Part shown: positions 54,755 to 64,000 of the stretch, piece after piece | Layout of the letters: every line of letters begins with the position of its first letter | How positions within the stretch are numbered: position 1 is the first letter of the stretch | Assembly: GCF_003073045.1 (NCBI RefSeq) | Contig: NC_037590.1 | Coordinates: forward strand, 2,134,016-2,198,015 | Direction: 5' to 3' | Source of the DNA: Pomacea canaliculata | Lineage: Eukaryota; Mollusca; Gastropoda; Architaenioglossa; Ampullariidae | DNA: 64,000 nucleotides | Program-made: the position numbers and the translations under genes | The notes under the pieces: model-generated | Told to the model about the DNA's origin: nothing | What the model saw: the letters and a program-made list of their open reading frames with translations, nothing else | The model's database searches: none

Positions 54755-56483
54755 GAGACGAGGACACTCCAGACATCAACTGGCTTCTAGTTCTGATCGT
54801 CTTCGTCCGAAGCTGTTCTTGCTGGGATCCGACACTTCGTCATCTGCATCCTAACCTGAACCTGACCCACGTCCTTCATTGGCACTGGTCTGGGCTGTGA
54901 GGTACAAGACTTCTGTAAGTGTTTACTTTATGCGAATATGCTAATATTTTAATATTTTCCAGTCACTTTTTCTCTCTGTAATAAAGAATTGTTTTGTGTG
55001 TGAGAGAGAAAAGTGTAATTATTGTTGTTTTTGTGTAGTGTTTTTTGCTTTTGTTTTGTTGACCTGCAAAATTTGCATAGTTTGCCAAAAGTAAACATTT
55101 ATTTCGCAAGACACAGCTGAGGTACTGTCGGAATTTGCGACTTTATTGTAGCAAAGTCTGAATTGCATCAAAGATACTATTGAGATGTTTGTCTGCTCTT
55201 ACGAGTACACGTTGTCTGTCCACAAGTCCGTCCTACGTATTCAAGCATCATGCAATCTGAATTGTATTTCACTGATTGGCTTGATAACAGCATTAAAGAG
55301 AAACTAATGCATACACATGGAAATAAATCTTTTAAGAATGTTATTTAAATTTGTAACATTTACACCTCTTCCCTTTGTTTAAAACTGCTATTTAAAACTT
55401 TAAGATGTATACAGCCGCGAGAAGAGGAACCCAGATGACCGATTGCTGCTTTAAACTCACTTTAAAATGTGTTTCCTTACAGTTTCATCTGCTGAACAAC
55501 TACAACGATGTTGTCCTTTGTCGCGACATCAGCTGTACTGTTTGTGGCTATTGTACCCGTTCTGGGTGAGGATGCTTATTACGGGTATCCTAACGACAAA
55601 GGTGTGGCCTACCCTTCCAACACGCAGCAGTACCGGCCCGTGGATCCATACCCTTCTTATAAACAGCCCTCACCTGCCTACCCTCCCGTGTCGAGATCCT
55701 ACATCGGCAAGAGGCCCTACAGTGCTCCGGTGTACGACGGAACTCACAGACTAGAACCGCAGACCGGCGCAGCAAGACAGTTGGGCCTCAACGGTCCAGG
55801 AGTAAGTATGATCGATGTAATGTCTTGTCTACAGTCGCTTTCTTCCTCAATGATGTCGGTGGAGACGATTTGAAAAGGTTTTTGTGCGATATAAAAGACG
55901 AAAGACAAAACTATTATTGAAGACAAAACAACAGACGAATGAATGGACAAAGAGTGGCAGCTGTTGGTTGTGATGGAAGGTCTGGGGGTTTCAGGAGACT
56001 GCAGCTGGTTTTCTATTGATTGGGCAAAGGTAATATTTACCCAAATTATGGGCGTGTGCATTCCGTTCTCGAGATGCATGCCTACAAATATCACCGGCAC
56101 CAGGAAAGCAATGCCGTCAAGATAGTACATGGACACTCCTACAATATTAAGGTTTCAGCCAGTGGGAGAGCTCAGACCATATGTTAATCTGTGGACAAAC
56201 GTGACGTCACGAGTGTGACTGATGCCTGCGCCCCACTGGACCTTAAAGTCTGAACTGTTATTAGAGAGACTGACCGTAGAATGGAGATGGAAAGATGCCG
56301 AAATGTTCGCGTTTGTTTAGGCCTGAGTACTATATCTATCATTTCATATTGTAATCTCTTTATATTTGTTTACAGCAAGGGGCGCCGTGTAGCCCCGGTA
56401 CCAAGCACCAGTGTCCATGGTTACTGCAATGCCAGTGTAAAGACTGTTCGGGGTATGGAGGCTGCAAGCACTTTTGTTGTTAA
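54755..56483 (+). CDS. Secreted 8-cysteine peptide precursor
   Basis: Gene model: 5' non-coding exon about 54755-54914 (donor gtaagt), exon 55483-55801 with ATG at 55508, exon 56376-56483 ending TAA. The CDS (55508-55801 joined to 56376-56483) encodes 133 residues. Residues 1-20 or so (MLSFVATSAVLFVAIVPVLG) form a clear signal peptide. A Tyr/Pro/Ser-rich propeptide-like region without cysteine follows (YYGYPNDKGVAYP, YRPVDPYPSYKQPSPAYPPV). The second coding exon alone encodes the Cys-rich end, QGAPCSPGTKHQCPWLLQCQ then CKDCSGYGGCKHFCC, spacing C-X7-C-X5-C-X-C-X2-C-X5-C-X3-CC. Eight cysteines could make four disulfides. I do not recognise the family; a secreted structural, defence or signalling peptide is possible. 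No cleavage dibasic site precedes the Cys domain. Confidence 0.72.
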
Positions 56484-57550
56484 AGACATCCACGCAGTCT
56501 ACACACAACTTACAGCTGTGTTGGAAGCACTATAACAACGGGATGAACTTTAATACCTACAGATTCTTTTGTTACATTGTTTGTAATTAAAACTTTGAAT
56601 TTGCTAGTTACCTCGCTCTCTTTATTTGTGTGTCAGAATCTGTGCTCATCATCTTTTATTATAAGATGTCAACAGTGCCTAAAGTGTCTGAGTTGCAATT
56701 ACACGGTTATTACCAGCCTCATGTTGTTACCAGACTTTCTGACATTATTTTTGTTGATGGACTGATGGACTTTTTTTTTTTTTAAACAAACATTCACTGC
56801 ACACAATGTACATGTCATTACATGTCATTCAGAAATACACTTTGAAAATTTCATTCGTCGGACTTGTGGATTTGCATAGCACTCACAAACACGAGAAAGC
56901 GCGTGCGTGCACACACACACACACACAAAACAATCAGCACACCATCGACTTGCTCACGTGCTGTCAATGTGAGTGATATCTTTATTATTCAGTGTGAGCG
57001 AGGGCTGGTGTCGGCACACACGCCCCAAATCTGATGCAACCTTAATAATACAATTTTATTTTATTTTGCTTCGTACGAAACTAGAGGGGTGCGAACACAA
57101 CATACGGACTGATAATCACAGAACACGTACTCAGTCACAGAACCTAGCATAACAGCAGAGAAGTCAACCGAGTCATCAGCAAAGGCAACTAAGTGTCTAC
57201 AATTAGGCGATTAGGTGTGGGTGATTATTCTGCCTGTAATTTGAGAGTAGAAAAATGTTGGATGCCATGGAATGAGATGCAGGAGTTTCGCTCAGTAATA
57301 CAGGTTACAACTGTTACTTGTGATGACGTCACAGTGCAACATTTCGTAATAAGTTTTTTGACTCTTTCAAAGAAAACTTCTGCAGAATATATCTTGTTGG
57401 CTTTGAAAGGTTTGAAAAGGAAAAGGAAGCCTTTAGTCCTCGTCAGGAGCTTGCGCCTGCTGTAGAAGGTGAAGCAGACGTGACATCATTTCCTGTGGCT
57501 CACTGGAGCGGAACTTGAGAACAGAGTTGTCTCTAGACGGCTCCACGCTG
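56484..57550. other. Intergenic with (CA)n and poly-T tracts
   Basis: It contains the likely 3' end of the secreted peptide gene (aattaaa near 56585), a T run at 56770-56782 and a CA run at 56910-56927. No further gene is seen. Confidence 0.5.
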
Positions 57551-58562
57551 TCATAATCCCTGATTGTCTCCCCTGCATCGCCTCCTGAGATTGTGTAACA
57601 TTTGGAAACTCCAGATACCCTGGTAGGATCGCTGGGCCCAGACTTTGGCTGAAGGGACCAAGACTTTGAAACATCCCAGCTCGACCTGGGCAACCACTTT
57701 CTTCACGAGTTTAGCCTGAAGACGAGAGCATCCTGTGAAGTGTTTGCTGTCCCAGTCAAGGTTGTAGAACTGGACACAGAGCTGAGCCAGCTTAACCTTT
57801 GGCACCCCGACACAAAGGGCTGGAGGGTTTTTCACTGCAACAGAAAGTGCTAACTTCTCTTGCAACTATAACTTTGGTTTCAGAGTCCTACGCGAAAATT
57901 GTTACATAATATAATAAAATAATCTAGGAGTAGGGAAATGTAACTGGGATGAGGAGACAGTAATGAATTCAGTTTAACAGCTGCTGTGAAATGGGAAATT
58001 TCTGTTCACAAAATGGATTCTTCTCACTTTCAGTCGATTTTACTGTCAAGAGAAGTTCTTCCAGAAGTAAAATATTTACATTCCCAACACACCCTGCTAC
58101 GAAAATCTCTTATGCACAAGTGCCCCCCCCCCCCCCCGTCTCTCTCTCACACACACAACTGGCCAATTGATCAGGGATTATTGATCAAACACAATCAAAC
58201 ATAATGAGTAAGCCAGCAGTACTTAGCAATGACGAACTCACCAGTGATACTTTTCTGGAAAATCACTTTGCCGTTATTCGTCAGAGTAAAAACAAAACCG
58301 ATCTGGCGAGGGTCGTATGCTACGTTGGCACACACTGCAAACAAGACATCATCACATAATCAAGTTTCAATGCTGTGGATGTGTTCGAGAATAATAATGA
58401 GTGAGTATTTTTGCACATACCACTGGGTGTAACAGTAACTATCACTCTGATGGACTGGTGGGATGAGGGTTTGTTTAAGCTCTTTTTGACAACTTTTAAG
58501 GACGAACGTCTGTCTGTCTGTCTGCCTGCCTGCCTGCCTGCCTGCCTGTCTGTCTGCCTGCC

Positions 58563-58609
<47 letters not shown>

Positions 58610-59303
58610 GGATGTTTCTGTCCAGGCACACTGTTAAGTAGTGATAACATACCGGTTGACTCAAATTTTATCTTCTTGATACTGATCCGGGCGCAGCAGC
58701 TGCAGGATTTTGATGCCCCGGAACACGAGCAGCCATTGGGTTCAAGTGTCACTTCCTCTCTCAACAGGTCTGCCAGTTCCTGTGTCTCCTCCAAGTCCAG
58801 TGAAATCGGTTGCAGGTCGGAACTTTCTGTAACAGAGAAACCAAGAGATCAAAGACCTTCACAGATGGAAGTAAGCAGTTAAAGCCCTTCTTAACAGGAC
58901 ACATCGAACATTTAACCAAATTTGGCAAAGTTGTGAGTAAAAGTCACAGGAAACCAATGGTTTGGGGACGAACTCTCGGGACACTGGGGTTTGGGTCAAC
59001 AAGTTCAACATGTCGCTAATAATTTTCTAGTGCAATTAAATGTTAGAGCAGTTGAAGGTATATAGCACTTTGCCCTCTTAAGAGCGGTCTTTAAAATATT
59101 GTTTTAAACTCAAACAATCTAACAACCAGCTACATTTCTTTTTTTTAAAAGCGAGAATTTATAATATTTCCTTGGAACTCACCTTCTTCCAGAAAACTCT
59201 CGCGAAACTCAAACAGACGAGCGGCGACAACCTCAGGACGGCCAGCAGCGGACAGCCACACTGCCATCGAGCCAACCAGCAGCAAGATCATCGCAGAGGA
59301 CAT
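57551..59303 (-). CDS. Secreted DUF4773-domain protein
   Basis: Four minus-strand exons, 59303-59183, 58826-58653, 58334-58242 and 57834-57551, all join in phase 1 with GT-AG borders to a 223-residue protein. Residues 1-20 (MSSAMILLLVGSMAVWLSAA) are a signal peptide. An acidic linker follows (LDLEETQELADLLREEV). The domain starts at GCSCSGASKSCSCCARISIK and continues CANVAYDPRQIGFVFTLTNN, VKNPPALCVGVPKVKLAQLC, VQFYNLDWDSKHFTGCSRLQ, with ten or more cysteines, as in arthropod and mollusc DUF4773 proteins, whose function is unknown. After VELGCFKVLVP the frame gives a basic tail and stops at 57551-57553; a different frame stays open to 57433 with an acidic tail. Introns hold the 58510-58612 microsatellite. 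Confidence 0.82.
58508..58612. repeat. (CTGT)n/(CTGC)n microsatellite
   Basis: It has about 26 tetranucleotide units, a mix of CTGT and CTGC with the right half pure CTGT. It sits inside intron 2 of the DUF4773 gene. The frames it creates on either strand are artefacts. Confidence 0.95.
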
Positions 59304-61788
59304 TCTGCAAGAAGACTTCGGGTCTTTCGTCTGACACGGGAGGGACACGAGGATGTGACTGTGTCGGTACAGAGCAAGGTCTGAGCAAGACTGACACAGG
59401 GCGGCTTAATGTACCACAGGAGACGACAGGATGTGTTTGAGTCCTTAAGGTGGCTCAGTGTGATCAGGAAGTCTTGATAGAAGTTTCCAAAACTCTCAGT
59501 GACAATGGAAGGACAGTGCGATAGTCAGTGCATATAAATAGGTCAACGACATGCTCCACCAACATGTACATAGCGCAGCATCTTCGCACTTACATTATTA
59601 TATGTTTACTTACCACAGGATTTTTCCTGTTGTTTTATGCATAATTGGCTTTGTGTGAAGCTGATGAATATCTTCTTGTACTCAGTGTTTACTGATAATC
59701 AAAATACGCGATATTTAAATTTTCTTTAAAAATATAATTTACTAGCATATGTTCTGAAACATAGCAGAACTTGATAGGATTGCTGAGAATGGGAATATTA
59801 TTCTAAATTACTTCTAAGCTCATTTCTTTCTTTAGTCTAGACAGCAACAGCTACAGTTTTCTTCCCACTCTTCTTAATGACTTCTTTGAATAAGGTAAAA
59901 GTACAAAGTATCATGCATATTACAAGTATGGTAATGCACTGCACTGTAGGATGACTGACAAAAGTAAAGTATATAATACATTGTAAAGGGCTGGCATACA
60001 TCATAAGCTACATATTACATTGTAAAATGAGTTTTAGAATAATAATTCAGACAGTAAACAGATAAATGCAGGCTGGTCTGTCTTTAACTGTGGACACTCC
60101 AAGTTCCCTATTCCCATGCCAGGTCTCTTCACAAGGTTGATGCATACATCGTCGGCGGGTTTTTGGGGAAAGCGACAGCGAGCGGCAAGAACGCGGATGT
60201 TGTAGTAGTCTCCTGTTTACGACGTTTGTCGTCTGACCTCTTTCCTTTGTTTACCGCTTGTCTCTGCCCCACAGGGGCTGTGACAGGTTGTGATAGATGT
60301 GTCTCACAATCAGGATTCCCTATCCCCCTCCCCACACACTCACCCGCCTCCATCTCGATCACATCGTCCCATCTGCTCCGTCTTCTAGTTTATTCGCTAC
60401 TGTTTCTGATACGAATGCCAGGGAGGATGACATTTTTTTTTCAAACAGAACAAAACTGATTAATAGAAATGTCACATGTCGCAGTACACATATACCAGTG
60501 ATATCAGAAGATCTCAATTTTATGCTTTGTTTCACTAATACTCGGCTTCATATGAGAATATTATTGACATCATCAATAAACACACAATAGTAATCGCAAG
60601 ATGAGTCATTTATCTTCCTCGGTATCTCAGAGTGACAAGGGTCACCAACCTTTTGACACTGAGAGCCACTTTAAGGTCGATGAGTAATCATCAGAACCAC
60701 TTGTTTGATGCAAATCTCTCTGTGTGCGTGAGAGAGAGAGACAAAGGCAGGGAATAAACAGTAAAGATAAAACCTTGAACAGTATCAGGGGGCATACAAT
60801 CCACTTCTCCAGAAAACTGATTGAATAAAACTTTCAAATAAAAGGTCTAGCAAATGTTTGTGGGTCACAGAGAGAAAGCGAAGGACATAAGTCTATATCT
60901 ACATTAACAGATTGAGTGGCTCACAATGGCTAACAGTAAGCTGGTGAATCATTGTGTCGGGTAAAAAGTCAAATTTATGGAGCGTATGAAGAAAATACTT
61001 ACCCAAGCGACATTTAATAAATCGTGTTGATTGTATCTTCACTGTCAGTGAGAATATTGTCCTCAAACAACAAGCTGTTCATGTCTTTGTGCGACCAGTG
61101 GTCACCTGTTGTTCACACCACTGCACTGAATCATAATCACAGCTTCAATGGCATGATCAGCAACATCACTCTGAGAGATCGACAGACAGAAAGGACAGAC
61201 AGAGTAGTCCTTTTTCATGGTCAGTTAGGTTGCTAATTACATGAAACAAGACAAAAGAATGAGTATAGTAGTATACTTCATAAAGTCTCTCTCTCTCACA
61301 CACACAAACACATTGTCGTTTATCTCTTTACCCTATCGCACATTTCATAAATCTTGGATTACTTTATTATTTAATTAACGAGTGCTATTTTTTCTTTCTT
61401 TGCAGTGTGTCTGCATTTGAATGAGTCTGATTGTCTTCCTTTTTTTGAGACGACATGCTTTGATGTCTATATATGTATGTCCGAAAATACCAGTGAAAAT
61501 GCTCCTCGTGCTTTCATTGTGTATTTTTTTAAAACTATTTCGGTGGAGTGTTTAAATATTATAGCTTGCATGTTTCACCAACTCATGCACACTGTATTCT
61601 AAACATCTATAGACAGTGAGGACTACACTCTGATTTTATTAGTACCAATCGCCGGCTGTCACACCCATTAAGTTTCATAAATTAGAAACAAGATGAATAC
61701 GACTTGAGACACGTGGCGTTGATGAGACTGTCCTAAGGATGGCCTTGACATTGCAGTGACCACAGGTCACGTGGGAAACAGATGAGCA
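59304..61788. other. Intergenic region between two secreted-protein genes
   Basis: It includes the DUF4773 promoter side; cctatttatatgc read on the minus strand near 59537-59545 is a possible distant TATA. A partial hAT-like terminus lies near 60636 (caagggtcaccaaccttttg), and 60900-60935 is similar to the inverted repeat at the window's right end (ggctaacagtaagctggtga). No coding gene is supported. Confidence 0.45.
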
Positions 61789-62838
61789 TCAGTTGCATGT
61801 GCGAAACAGTTTATTAAAACAGAAGCCACCCTCCTTGTTTCTGAGATCATACTGAGCGGCTTCATAAGCTTCAGCGAAATCTTGTTGGACAGCAAGCTTG
61901 ATGCCAGCCTCGCCCTTTGTGACATCTGTGACACACACAGAAGCTTCTGGAATAGTGTGATGTAGCTTACTGAAACAATAGCAATACTCTCTCTTTCTTT
62001 ACCTATCTTTTGATTTCTAAATCTTCATTATTTTCTAATTTTAATTGTTTTCTCTCACTCATTCCTCCTCTCCACTCACAGCATCTTTTGTTCTTCTCAC
62101 TAATCCTGCCTTCTCTTGCAACTATTTCTATTCTCTATCATAGACAGGGGTCACTCACCAACCTCATAGACATAGCTTTTAAATGGGTTTAATAACTGGT
62201 TGGTTTAATTAATAGCCATTGACAAGGAGATGTGGCACTAATGTTACGAAAATGACAATCCTTTGACACAAAAAGCATGACAAGCATCAGCACGTGCGGC
62301 GCAGACGAGAAGGGGCCGAGGAAGCGACTTTCTAGGTGACACAACTCTTACTAAGTACCACGGTGCTGGACACCCCAATGTTTCTTAGCGAACAGTGGAA
62401 ACACTATAGAAAACAAGTCTGTCTGTATACACCTGCTGCTATCTGATGCACACACAACAAGCTGCACTCACGCCCAAAGGACCAGATGACGACGATGAGG
62501 ACCACAAGACCAACACCTGGAGCAGCCATCGTCTGTACACCTGCAAGTACCAGGCACAGTAAGCAATGTACATACAGTATAGGTGATGGCGCTGACGACA
62601 ATGCTAGATGTCATGTCTGCAAGCTTTCATGTCTACAGAAATGTTCTCAGTCTTCATCAGTCTCACACATCTTTCTTGAAATTTGTATCAAGTATTCAAA
62701 AACAGAAATAAACGTGAACATGAAGCATGAATGAAGAGGTTTTCAATGAAAATGAACACCAACTCACGTCAGTTCCAAGCGGTTTCAGAAGCAGAACTGT
62801 GTCCTTCTCTGGCAGGAGGACAGAATCCAGCTCTGAGT
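61789..62838 (-). CDS. Small secreted peptide precursor with one Cys loop
   Basis: Minus-strand model: 5' non-coding exon about 62838-62768, exon 62540-62472 with ATG at 62527-62529, exon 61925 ending TGA at 61789-61791. The CDS (62529-62472 joined to 61925-61789) encodes 64 residues. A signal peptide (MAAPGVGLVVLIVVIWSFG) is followed by HVTKGEAGIKLAVQQDFAEA, then YEAAQYDLRNKEGG and FCFNKLFRTCN. The only two cysteines are seven residues apart near the C-terminus and could close a nine-residue ring, as in some neuropeptides and hormones. No dibasic cleavage site or amidation Gly is present. I do not recognise a family. All splice borders are GT-AG, and the frame is clean. Confidence 0.62.
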
Positions 62839-62864
62839 GTCTGAAACGCTGTTTGCCTCCCCTG

Positions 62865-62870
62865 CTTATA
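62865..62870 (-). promoter_or_regulatory. TATA box of the small secreted peptide gene
   Basis: Minus-strand TATAAG within ggaatataagcaggggag lies about 100 bp before the first donor and gives a 5' exon of normal length. Confidence 0.6.
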
Positions 62871-62979
62871 TTCCGGTGCCAGGTCTGTCCACGTGATTTC
62901 AGTATCTCCATTTCTCAAATGTCGCTTGTAGGAGATTTATCTTCACACGCTTTATACATTTGTAGTCTACTTGGACACA

Positions 62980-64000
62980 GTGATTCACCAGCTTACTGTC
63001 AGCCATGTCACTGGTAAGTAGTTTGTATGTCAGTCGTTTGATGTAGATACACACAGCGACCCCATCCTTACGCCCTCCGCTTTCTTTCTCTCATCCACAA
63101 CCAACCAACAAGTCCTTTTATACAAGATACCGCTTAAAGTTTTATCTTTACTGTTTATCATCCTCCGTTCTCTCTCTCTCTCTCTCTCACATGAAGATTT
63201 TTCTCACTCTGTTTTTGAATTGATGTACTATGGTGATTCTAAGATCAGTAGAAGAAAAGAACAGAAAGGAAAAGAGTCTTTTGTTAGCCTTGTAAATGGC
63301 TTAGTGACTTATGATGCACGTTGAACTAATAATAACTTTTGTGTCGTGACAAAAGGTGGCCGTTTCTTTTTTCTCCAAAGTTATCAACATTCGTTTATAA
63401 ATAATTGTCTTTATAGTCTTATGAACAGGAAGACATACGCTCGCGCATCTCATTGACAGTGTGTATGTGTGTCTGTGTGTCTGTGTGTTGCTATGTGTGA
63501 GTGAGAGAGAGAGACGAGGGGGATAAACAGCGGCGTGACCTGAATCCTGCACTCAATGGTTCTGTACCCTCGTGAGTAGTGTATTTTCTCAAACTGATCC
63601 CAGCTGTGGGGAGGAGATTGAAATCATGAAAAGGTTAGGGAAGGTAAGGTAGAGAGTGACAGAAGATGAGTACCTCCCCCACAAACGTTGGGAATTATTT
63701 ATAAACGAATGATGGTAACTTTGGTGAAAAAAGAAATGGTCACCTTTTGGTCACGACACAAAAGTTATTATTAGTCCAACGTGCATCATAAGTCACTAAG
63801 CCATTTACAAGGCTAACAAAAGACTCTTTTCCTTTCTGTTCTTTTCTTACTGATCTTAGAACCACCATAGTACATCAATTCAAAGATAGAGTGAGAAAAT
63901 ATCTTAATGTGTGTGTGAGAGAGTATGTGTATCTACATCAAACGACTGACAGACAAACTACTTACCAGTGACATGGCTGACAGTAAGCCGGTGAATCACT
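62980..64000. repeat. Large inverted repeat, right arm cut by window end
   Basis: Left arm about 62980-63410 (agtgattcaccagcttactg, gttgaactaataataacttt, tcgtttataaataatt) pairs with right arm about 63690-64000 (aattatttataaacga, aaagttattattagtccaac, cagtaagccggtgaatcact). Arms are similar but not identical: the left arm carries extra blocks near 63060-63180. The spacer is about 280 bp and contains a GTGT/GAGA tract. The right arm runs past the window, so total size is unknown. It may be a foldback element. Confidence 0.8.

Noticed and set aside
58320-58794. Open frames full of TDRQ or SVCLPVCL repeats
   Set aside because: They are produced by the CTGT/CTGC microsatellite in an intron of the DUF4773 gene.
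60163-60459. 98-codon frame at 60.2 kb as a gene
   Set aside because: Both strands are open, there is no domain or splice context, and it is not supported by composition.
60636-61150. Complete hAT MITE at 60.6-61.1 kb
   Set aside because: The left end resembles a hAT terminus but no matching right end or octamer duplication was found.
63301-63552. Minus-strand frame in the right-end inverted repeat
   Set aside because: It derives from GTGT/GAGA low-complexity sequence in the spacer.

Overview
The window is intron-bearing, AT-rich eukaryotic DNA dominated by transposable elements, with a few host genes at its right end. GT-AG introns, an LSM5 ortholog, a DUF4773-type secreted protein, tRNA-derived SINEs and many kinds of LINE and hAT element all fit an animal. 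A mollusc or other lophotrochozoan is my best guess. It rests on general resemblance of the repeats and secreted peptides, not on a diagnostic marker.

Layout. (1) 1-3570 is a composite LINE block: an ORF1 fragment, a roughly 565-bp tandem repeat carrying tRNA-like heads, and a CR1-like reverse transcriptase (RT) split by an RTE-like LINE. (2) 3571-11016 is a 7.4-kb satellite whose unit looks like the end of an intron plus a Gln/Pro-rich exon. Its right half has a higher-order A-A-B pattern of about 980 bp. (3) 11017-15367 is a hAT-like element with a perfect 15-bp terminal inverted repeat. (4) 15368-18600 holds a Ty3/Gypsy fossil, a NAIF1-like fragment, a LINE tail, a three-exon SANT-like gene model and an RTE-like 3' end. 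(5) 18601-22880 is a second, nearly identical copy of the composite LINE block; its intact ORF1 begins with a 2A-type peptide. (6) 22950-25371 is a second hAT type, partly duplicated at 30532-31892. (7) 25739-29728 is a LINE region containing a hAT MITE and two longer relatives of the satellite exon. (8) 32050-34875 is an L1-like LINE with a SINE in its endonuclease, fused to the 3' end of another LINE. (9) 35755-45150 holds Gypsy and LTR fossils, a complete hAT element with target duplications, DUF4806-like and transposase-like fragments, and a MITE with a perfect 8-bp target duplication.

Host genes begin near 46.6 kb. LSM5 (five exons, 48700-52782, plus strand) encodes a subunit of the Lsm RNA-binding ring. 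A short candidate gene diverges from its promoter. Three small secreted-protein genes follow: an 8-cysteine peptide precursor (plus strand), a DUF4773 protein (minus) and a 64-residue precursor with one possible disulfide loop (minus). The window ends inside a large inverted repeat.

Most of the first 46 kb describes successive element insertions rather than cell functions. Terminal repeats and target-site duplications were read directly, so nesting order can often be stated. The strongest candidates for something undescribed are the exon-derived satellite with its dispersed relatives, and the two short secreted peptides.
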